DNA from: Nectonema munidae
Lineage: Eukaryota > Nematomorpha > Nectonematoida > Nectonematidae
Reading direction: 5' to 3'
NCBI GenBank assembly: GCA_030549495.1
Contig: JAUIRK010000069.1
Location: forward strand, 982,001 to 1,046,000
Length of the DNA: 64,000 nucleotides
A program made the position numbers and the translations under genes. Positions 59,401-64,000 of the stretch are shown here, piece after piece (positions within the stretch are counted from its first letter, which is position 1; every line of letters starts with the position of its first letter). The notes below the pieces were generated by a model. That model worked only from the letters and a program-made list of their open reading frames with translations, ran no database searches and was not told where the DNA came from.

Positions 59401-59471
59401 CATCTAATTTTAGAGCGAATACCTTTAAGGTGCGAAAATTTTTGAAACAGTGTATTAGAAAATCTAAACAT
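41412..59471 (-). CDS. MRPL46: Mitochondrial large-subunit ribosomal protein mL46 (5 exons)
   Basis: Mitochondrial ribosomal protein L46 (mL46), a Nudix-fold protein of the large subunit. Minus-strand exons: 59251-59471, 55192-55304, 52020-52162, 46829-46975, 41412-41567. Phases agree at all four joins, giving 259 aa (human 279). Exon 1 starts MFRFSNTLFQKF, a basic, amphipathic likely mitochondrial presequence, and contains LAICIQRPQVIIKEL and LLSDHELEIISSE. Exon 2 ends SSRTT and exon 3 begins DADEKNDTTSLNRKLDENL, as in the human protein (EADEKNDRTSLNRKLD). Exon 4 gives HVSYTPIGFHQARYP and exon 5 IFFFMMYLKRN, ending SVKPFISTLA. Introns total over 17 kb and are packed with transposons. It converges on RPN1 and diverges from EIF2B1. 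Confidence 0.9.
42400..42620 (+). repeat. dispersed repeat, copy 2
   Basis: Direct-orientation partner of 7885-8115 (GCCTGCTATCTTTT, AATAAAACAAAAAGGCCATA, TTGACCCAATTC). In MRPL46 intron 4. The flanking 41568-42400 and 42620-42890 show nothing else recognised. Confidence 0.5.
42903..45727 (+). mobile_element. hAT transposon with exact 8-bp TSD, decayed copy
   Basis: ATCTATTC flanks both sides (42895-42902 and 45728-45735), exactly the 8-bp duplication of hAT insertions. The ends CCAGGCATTCCAGCGATTCC and, on the other strand, CAGAGTGTCCAGCCGAG are imperfect inverted repeats. Internal CTAGTTTTT words recur near both ends. It is 2.8 kb, in MRPL46 intron 4 and antisense to that gene. The transposase is recognisable across most of its length but interrupted. 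Confidence 0.88.
43492..45392 (+). pseudogene. hAT transposase, broken
   Basis: Starts NMPIGKTKFNNAWLTRHDNN, then a BED-like cysteine segment (FAGLCLLCKK ... H) with an early frame change. TIQFDETGNTQYKKQCDLL carries the conserved DE(T/S) stretch. The best-preserved block is 44335-44841: HIVHNSFGKCLHVYGENAEQ and HVQCRWLTHVAALERLLKHW, with the CRWLT motif of the family. After another break comes a charged coiled-coil-like tail ending MKRMRLINSFLKK. Several stops and frameshifts (around 43600, 43800, 44150-44280, 44840, 45010-45190) make it inactive. Possibly expressed products could not exceed the intact 168-codon block. Confidence 0.82.
45966..46050 (-). repeat. TTAA-flanked MITE, copy E (partial)
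   Basis: TTAACCAGTTAAGAACGAGA followed by GGATTTGTATTAAAAAGCAT and AAACGCAGA, matching copy A in the same orientation. The right half is lost. Confidence 0.5.
46338..46580 (+). repeat. GAGTCGG-type MITE family copy
   Basis: Reverse complement matches 52935-53215 and 6932-7207: GGAGTCAGAGTTGGAGATTT, GGAGTCGGTGTCGATATC, AAAGTTTAACTTTTGT. Termini are worn. Between exons 4 and 5 of MRPL46. Confidence 0.55.
47880..47985. repeat. MITE-like fragment with ATCCGGCCGGAATATCCG
   Basis: A GC-richer island with repeated ATATCCGG-type words and a right end GGATATTTTCCTGACATCCC. A related left-type end (AGAGATGTATCGAATATC) lies at 45746. Because MRPL46 exon 4 lies between, they are probably separate fragments of one family. 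Confidence 0.35.
48000..48190 (+). mobile_element. LINE C-terminal fragment
   Basis: Reads NDRLRWFSHVNRRPSEAFIR then KVYEEKS, the same basic region as the LINE piece at 30230-30510 and as the tail protein of the right-edge LINE. In MRPL46 intron 3. Confidence 0.55.
48640..48708 (-). mobile_element. hAT-like terminus
   Basis: On the minus strand from 48708: CAGTGATTCTTAACCGACAG then GGTGTCCACCTCCCC, a typical hAT MITE end. The partner end was not found. Confidence 0.4.
49030..49260 (+). repeat. GAGTCGG-type repeat, diverged
   Basis: Contains AGAGTTGGAGTCGACAA, AATTGGAGTCGTAGATT and TATCGGAGTCGGAAATG, GAGTCGG words at irregular spacing like the MITE family. Borders not resolved. MRPL46 intron 3. 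Confidence 0.4.
49684..50235 (+). mobile_element. hAT-like element, left end clear, right end uncertain
   Basis: Begins CAGTGTTTCTCAACATGGTC, followed by GGATCCCCAAGGGGTCTAC, a classic hAT terminus. A weaker mirrored end (TTTCTGTTTCTCAAG) lies near 50205-50220. No target duplication was seen. From here to 51700 the sequence is AT-rich with no confident assignment. Confidence 0.4.
52352..52423 (-). mobile_element. tRNA-like SINE head
   Basis: On the minus strand it has an A-box-like TGGCCTAATGGTGGG and a B box GGGTTCGATTC. The 5' and 3' acceptor arms do not pair, so it is a SINE head or tRNA relic rather than a tRNA gene. In MRPL46 intron 2. Confidence 0.5.
52935..53215 (-). repeat. GAGTCGG-type MITE family copy
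   Basis: Matches 6932-7207 in the same orientation (AATAAATTTAACG then CAACTCTTCGCTTTCGACTT) and 46338-46580 inverted. In MRPL46 intron 2. Confidence 0.55.
53934..54144 (+). other. coding-like terminal exon antisense to MRPL46, unknown
   Basis: After an acceptor-like TTTTTGTAG (53925-53933) the frame reads SLFEVESEKLEFPFPPTPRS, WFNSKYVLRHCKRRVMHKD and AFIHPPVFMGEE, ending at a stop at 54144. An AATAAA follows within about 45 bp. The composition resembles real protein, but no upstream partner exon or homologue was recognised. It could be the last exon of a nested gene or a chance frame. Confidence 0.25.
56968..58417 (-). mobile_element. Merlin transposon, decayed copy
   Basis: Both ends carry (A/G)GATCAAGTGTAGAATCTGA as inverted repeats, flanked by AATTCATT (56960-56967) and CATTCATT (58418-58425), 7 of 8 identical. 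Merlin elements make 8-9 bp duplications. The length of 1450 bp fits the superfamily. The right end is itself a near-palindrome (58360-58417). In MRPL46 intron 1, same strand as that gene. Confidence 0.82.
57370..57730 (-). pseudogene. Merlin (IS1016/IS1595-like) transposase, broken
   Basis: On the minus strand: ESCFSHKGKFHKGRAPEKAI, WIFGLVDTSFYPSV, then MEIVKDRTVNTLLPIQKVV and GNTIHSDQWRSYSK, followed by KTVNHSLNFVDKNTGVHSSH. This is the DDE_Tnp_IS1595 pattern. The second catalytic Asp is in HSDQW. The first position reads Asn before ESCF and the third (usually IES) reads IDR, and frames change, so it is inactive. Confidence 0.82.
58660..59110 (+). mobile_element. piggyBac transposase remnant, second family
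   Basis: Reads QKYMPRNPFKMLKKYFHLMD then NNKIIPGNKTAKIEPL, and after a stop and frame change RIDKEMVPLDRVK. This is the block leading to the first catalytic Asp in PGBD-type transposases. Further downstream the protein is lost. GTTCCCAAATGGGAAC lies at 59016-59031 and TTTAACCC at 59100, a possible TTAA border. MRPL46 intron 1. Confidence 0.65.
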
Positions 59472-60955
59472 TTTAAGACTATAGCATATTGTGTATTTAT
59501 AAAAAAAAAGAAAAAATTTGAATTTTTGTTAATAAAAAATATTAGATTGTTGAATAGTTATTAGATTATTTTTAATGATTTTTTAGCTTTCGTGTTATGT
59601 AGTGCTTTTTCTCAGGTCCTCTATTAAAATTTAAATAAGATTTCCAAATGGACATATCAGAAAATAATCTATATTTTAAAAACAAGAATCATATATCATT
59701 AAATATTTAAAAAATATAGAGTCAGATGTATATCAAAAAGCAAAGATATATTTCTTGCATCCCCCTATCAGCACTGGTGATATACGGTACGTTACGCTAC
59801 TAATAGTGCTGAATGATAGCTTTTTGTAAAAAAAAATACGCTTCAAAATTACGTAAGTAAAAAATTGTCGCAATTTCTTTATCAACCAAAATGTTATAAA
59901 AAATGCCGACATAAGTATATAGTTATTTGACATATAGTGCTCTATTTTACAAAACTCATAAACTGTAGAGAAAACACATTAGCAGATTCCCATTGAGAGT
60001 GTTATATTTAATTATGAAATCTCTTTTAAAACTTCCCTCTTTCAACTTTATTCGATGTCCTTTTTTACATGCTTATATTTGGAAATACTTTCTTAGAAAT
60101 CAAGTTTTAAAATCATTGATACAAAAGCAAATTTCTTCTACTTTAAAAATTCACTAAATTTTTTTGAATTGCATATATTTGGAATAAACTTTAATGTGAA
60201 AATCTGTGCTATTATATCAAAATGAACATTCTTTGTCTTTGTAAAAAAGAATCTTTAGTTTTTTTTGTGGTAATTTCTAAAAGAGTCTTATGTCTTTTAG
60301 TTGATGTAATATGAAATTAAATCAAGTGAGGGTTATGCAAGTTAAATATCGTCCGATGGTATGAAACAATCGTCGTGGCGTCAAGATAAATACCAGTTGT
60401 GGTTGATGGATGGAAGAAGTGTTTTAATGTATTACTTCTTCCTATATGCGCTGGAGATCATTTGCGTCATAGGATACCCATATGTAGTAAAGTCTTTGTA
60501 GGTTGATGTGTAAACTACATGTCCATTCATTTATCATTTCTAGGAATATTGATATCCTACTCAGTGGCTATTAATGCTATTTTCTTGATTACATTGGTCA
60601 TTAGTTGCGAGTAAATATGGTTATTGATCGCGTAAAGGAGTGGTCGCCTAACAGAGATATATTTTCATTGAGAAATAATCCACGCAAAAGAAATTTAGTC
60701 GCATGCTTCAAATGGTTACTTAACTCAGTTTTCGTAACTACTTCGTTTTTTAGGTCTTTCGTAAATTTACATGTTACATATGAATTAAAAGTATTTTTCT
60801 TGAGCGTCTTTTAGTAGCCTTTTTGTCATTGCGGATTCAGAAATTGACCATAGGGTGGCAAATTAAAAAAATATTACTAAAATACAACCATACAAGTCTT
60901 GATGATTTAGAAAAGAGCAAAATCAGTAAGGGGAATTTCTGAAGCTTTTTGTGTA
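59472..60955. other. MRPL46/EIF2B1 divergent spacer
   Basis: AT-rich, about 2.3 kb in total between the two start codons. No exon was recognised. The promoter regions of both genes should lie here or near their starts. Confidence 0.5.
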
Positions 60956-60963
60956 TTTATACT

Positions 60964-61202
60964 CAGGGCCGGCCCTAGTGTTCGCGGAGCCCTATTCAAA
61001 ATGGATTACGCGGGGCCCAGTGTGGGTAGGAAAAAAGATTAAAAGTGAGAAATAAGATTTTGAAAAAAAGAAAAGGTCAAAGTAACTTTACTTTGCAAAA
61101 CTTGCATTTAGCGAAATCATACAATATATCATCAAAATGAAAAATGAGAAACGCGGGGCTCACTGCGGCCGCATAGGTTGCCGTGGCCTAAGACCGGGCC
61201 TG
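60964..61202. mobile_element. hAT MITE with 8-bp TSD
   Basis: Ends CAGGGCCGGCCCTAG and, on the other strand, CAGGCCCGGTCTTAG. Flanks TTTATACT (60956-60963) and TTCATACT (61203-61210) agree at 7 of 8 bases. 239 bp, GC-richer than the surroundings, no coding content. In the MRPL46/EIF2B1 spacer. Confidence 0.8.
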
Positions 61203-61317
61203 TTCATACTTCACTATACTAATTTAATAGTACTATTTATACATGTTAAAATGGATTGTTTTTTATTTTTATTTTAAATTTATGATAATTATGATCTATA
61301 TAGTGTTGTTGAACAAA

Positions 61318-61342
61318 TCTCTCTCTCTCTCTATATATATCC
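61318..61342. repeat. (TC)n(TA)n microsatellite
   Basis: A short run of CT dinucleotides passing into TA dinucleotides. Confidence 0.8.
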
Positions 61343-61772
61343 TCATCTAAGTTCATCTATTTCATAGCAAACACGAATTATGGTCTGTTAACGGCTATAC
61401 GTTTAATGAAATATTGTTTAGGATCGATGATCGTTGCCTTTACATCCATAAACATACATTTTATTAAAAGAACTATTAAAATTTCGGTATAAATCCATAT
61501 TCACCAAATGATGAATTGAAGAGATAAAAGAGTCTACGAGTCTTTGAAAGAAAATGGAAAAGAAAGTGGTTAATGCCTCATTTAGATTCCAACTGTTAAT
61601 GGATATGTAATAGAGATAGGAATAATTTACCGAATACAAGTTTTCTACAATAAATTATAGAACAAACTAAAAACTAAGAACTATTTTCAAATTTCAAAGA
61701 TAAATTTTTATTTTTTTTCCTTAATTTTTCAATCAAAATTGAATATGAAGTCAATGTTCCAAGTTTTTTAAA

Positions 61773-62093
61773 ATGAAACAGGGACTAAGTGAAGATCAAT
61801 TAAATATATTTTTGAAACGTATTACTGATAACAAAACTAAATGTCCTTCGATTTCCGCTATTCAATTACTTCTTGATGTTATAAAACATAGCGAAAGTGA
61901 AACATTAGTACAACTAAGAGAAGAGTTAAAAGATTCTGTTGATCAGTTGATCAGCCTAGGTTTTGATGTTCCATGTTTAATTTCTTTGTCAGACATATTT
62001 TTACGATTTATAACGTTATGCTCCCTTGAACAGCCTAATTTTGTTCAGTGCAAATCAATTTTAATCAAGAGAGGTGGGACTTTTCTTTCAAAG
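61773..62093 (+). CDS. EIF2B1: Translation initiation factor eIF2B alpha subunit, first exon
   Basis: N-terminal part of eIF2B alpha, the regulatory subunit of the guanine-nucleotide exchange factor for eIF2 that senses eIF2alpha phosphorylation. The exon encodes 107 residues: LSEDQLNIFLKRI, SISAIQLLLDVIKHSESETL, LREELKDSVDQLISLG, SDIFLRFITLCSLEQ and CKSILIKRGGTFLSK, which match the helical N-terminal domain in order. The ATG in TTTAAAATGAAACAGG is the first in frame, with a homologous length. The exon ends AAG followed by GTTATT. The remaining Rossmann-like part must lie right of the window, since 62094-64000 holds only repeats. Confidence 0.9.
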
Positions 62094-62170
62094 GTTATTT
62101 ATTTTTTTGTTCTTAATTATAAATTGCATAAGTTACTTTATATGAAAAAATATATATATTCTTCGGCATA

Positions 62171-62300
62171 TAGCCTAGTAGTAGGGGCGTAGAGTATTGG
62201 TCCAGATGTCTGGGTTCGATTCCCGATCGTGACTATCATTACCATCTGTCCAGCTATGAAAGGTTATTCTTCCCTATGTATGCGATACCGATAACTAAAA
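62171..62300 (+). mobile_element. tRNA-derived SINE in EIF2B1 intron
   Basis: The head TAGCCTAGTAGTAGG (A box) and TCTGGGTTCGATTCCC (B box) are followed by a body ending TTCTTCCCTATGTATGCGAT. The same tail words occur at 56505-56525 (TCTTCCCTATGGATGCGATA). No clear target duplication was seen. Confidence 0.6.
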
Positions 62301-62884
62301 AAAGTGTCAAAATATAAATGTACTTAAAATTTGCAATAAAATAGAAAAAAAACGTAAGCCGCAAATAATTCATGCTTAAATGAAATAGGTGTTGATTCCA
62401 TCTGTCCAACTTAATTAGATAAAGATAACTAAAAATAAAAAAATATATGTTTTAATTGAAACTGAGTTAATCTAAACGTGGACATCATGTAAAAGCAGGC
62501 GCTTCATATAATGTCATTGTATAGAATTTCTTTTTTACACATAATAGATTTGTTTTTTAATTTGAGATACACATTATAAATATATATTTTCAAAAAGTAA
62601 CTTTCAATTTTTATTTGTTAAACTAAATTATCGTGTAACAAGAGAAAATCAGCTTTCATATTGTCGAAAAAAGAAATATTGATTTTTTATTTTATATATA
62701 ACACCATAAAAAGTTAAATGGTACACTTTCAAATTTAGCTTCAATGAAGTATATTTCAATTTCTGTATATAAGACAGGTAAACAGTAATCAAAACATTGA
62801 TTAAATTTATTGAAACAAATTTATCCCCCTCATGAAAATATTCTGTGTCAACTTTTGTGAAATTCAATCTTACAAACTCCTTTT

Positions 62885-64000
62885 TCTTCTTCTTTGACTA
62901 CACCGTGTCCACAAGTTGGGGGTCGGTGGCTGAGATCCGCCGTCTCCATTTTTTCTTGTCCAGCGCATCCTCTTCTGTCAGTCCAAGCTGCTTCAGTTGC
63001 TCCATCAGTCCGTCCTTCCATCTTTTACGCTGCCTCCCTCTACTTCTTTTTCCACTCACCTTCTCCATAGCTTGGCGCACGACATCGTCTTGTTTCTTTC
63101 TTAAAACATGCCCAAACCACCGCAGCTTACACAGCTCTGCTACAGCTATCACACTTACTTCATCTCCCGTCTTTCTTCTCACTTCCTCGTTTCTTTTTTT
63201 TCTCTCAGCGTGACCCCCATCATTTTTCTAAGCATCTTCATCTCCGTTGCTATTAATTTTCTCTGCTCCTTTTTCTTTAAACTTTAACATTCACACCCAT
63301 AAGTTAGAACTGGTCTGACAATTGATGTGTAAATCCTTGCTTTTAGTTTCATTGGCATTCTTCTATCGCAAATGATCGCGTTTACTTCTTTCCATTTCAA
63401 CCAACTAGCATTTACTCTTGTTTGGACGTCTTTTTTACAACTTCCATTTTCCATAATCTGGGTTACTAAATATTTGAAAAATTTCACCTGCTTCAACTTT
63501 TATTTTTGTTACATGCCATGATCTCTGTCTTTTTCTCATTCATTTTCATCCCAAATTTTTCCAAACTCTTTTGCCATTTTATTATTCTCTTCTCGAGCTC
63601 TACTTCGTTATCCGCCAGTATCGCTAGATCATCAGCAAACAAAAGTTCCCAGAGATCTTCCTTTCTTAGATGATTTGATAGCTCATCAACAACTAAAGAA
63701 AACAATAATGGACGCAGTGCTGAATTTTGAAGTAAACCAATTTTAACCTCAACTTCACTTGAGATTCCTTCAGGAGTTCTAATAGCGGTTCTTGAACATT
63801 TGTACATTTCCTGCACCAATCTCACAAGTTTTTCGGCAATTCCCTTTTACGCATGCACCAATACACCACTTCTCTGGGAATAGTATCATAGGCTTTCTCT
63901 AGATCAACAAAACCACAAAAAACAGCTGAATTTCCTTCAATTTTCTTCTCTATAATTTGTTTTATGATAAAAATGGCATCTATTGCACTCTTTCCCGGCA
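62885..64000 (-). mobile_element. LINE 3' half (reverse transcriptase), truncated by window edge
   Basis: On the minus strand from the right edge: FVDLEKAYDTIPREVVYW (RT motif A), LVVDELSNHLRKEDLWELLF then ADDLAILADNEVELEKRI (the ADD catalytic motif), EKFGMKMNEKKTEIM, then a thumb region (IYTSIVRPVLTYGCEC). The last open part is LCKLRWFGHVLRKKQDDVVR with RSRGRQRKRWKDGLMEQLKQ. It is followed by a short AAG/A-rich tail at about 62885-62900. Frame changes near 63810, 63490 and 63230 show decay. The 5' half lies outside the window. It sits in the first EIF2B1 intron, antisense. Confidence 0.85.

Noticed and set aside
60605-60814. 70-codon open frame in the MRPL46/EIF2B1 spacer
   Set aside because: No family resemblance, no splice or start context, and AT-rich codons as expected by chance.
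1-64000. CRISPR arrays, operons, ribosome binding sites, riboswitches
   Set aside because: The window is eukaryotic with spliced genes; no spaced identical repeats or bacterial signals were seen.

Overview
The window is AT-rich invertebrate nuclear DNA with spliced genes. Five conserved animal genes are recognisable from protein resemblance recalled from the families; no database search was run. Several RPN1 introns are only 51-56 bp, and hAT, piggyBac, Tc1/mariner, Merlin, LINE and tRNA-derived SINE remnants are abundant. This fits an arthropod-like animal, with a crustacean such as a copepod plausible, but the species cannot be proven from the sequence.

The genes alternate in strand. UBE3C (+) enters from the left edge with only its HECT domain, ending at 9129. 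TTC4 (-) runs from about 20322 down to 13476. RPN1 (+) covers 25143-39620 and is complete in 11 exons (585 aa). MRPL46 (-) covers 59471-41412 and is complete in 5 exons (259 aa). EIF2B1 (+) starts at 61773 and only its first exon is inside the window. This gives convergent pairs UBE3C/TTC4 and RPN1/MRPL46, and divergent pairs TTC4/RPN1 and MRPL46/EIF2B1. All five are housekeeping genes: ubiquitin ligation, Hsp90 co-chaperone, N-glycosylation in the ER, mitochondrial ribosome, and translation-initiation control. No functional linkage between them is implied.

The rest is mostly introns and spacers filled by decayed transposons. A piggyBac copy (9753-11908) lies between UBE3C and TTC4. RPN1 introns hold a Tc1/mariner copy (25787-27077), a LINE tail, a decayed hAT, a hAT MITE with an exact 8-bp target duplication (32934-33272) and another hAT-derived piece (36691-37901). 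MRPL46 introns hold a hAT copy with an exact 8-bp target duplication (42903-45727), a Merlin copy (56968-58417) and a second piggyBac remnant (about 58660-59110). A LINE reverse transcriptase fragment on the minus strand runs off the right edge. Small nonautonomous families recur through the window: a TTAA-flanked MITE, a hAT-like MITE rich in GAGTCGG-type words, and at least two tRNA-derived SINE types.

The less ordinary observations are: short imperfect palindromes with a shared AAAT centre near the ends of two unrelated-looking piggyBac groups; a palindromic right end on the Merlin element; a possible alternative terminal exon with its own poly(A) signal inside RPN1; and three short coding-like stretches inside introns that match nothing I recognise.
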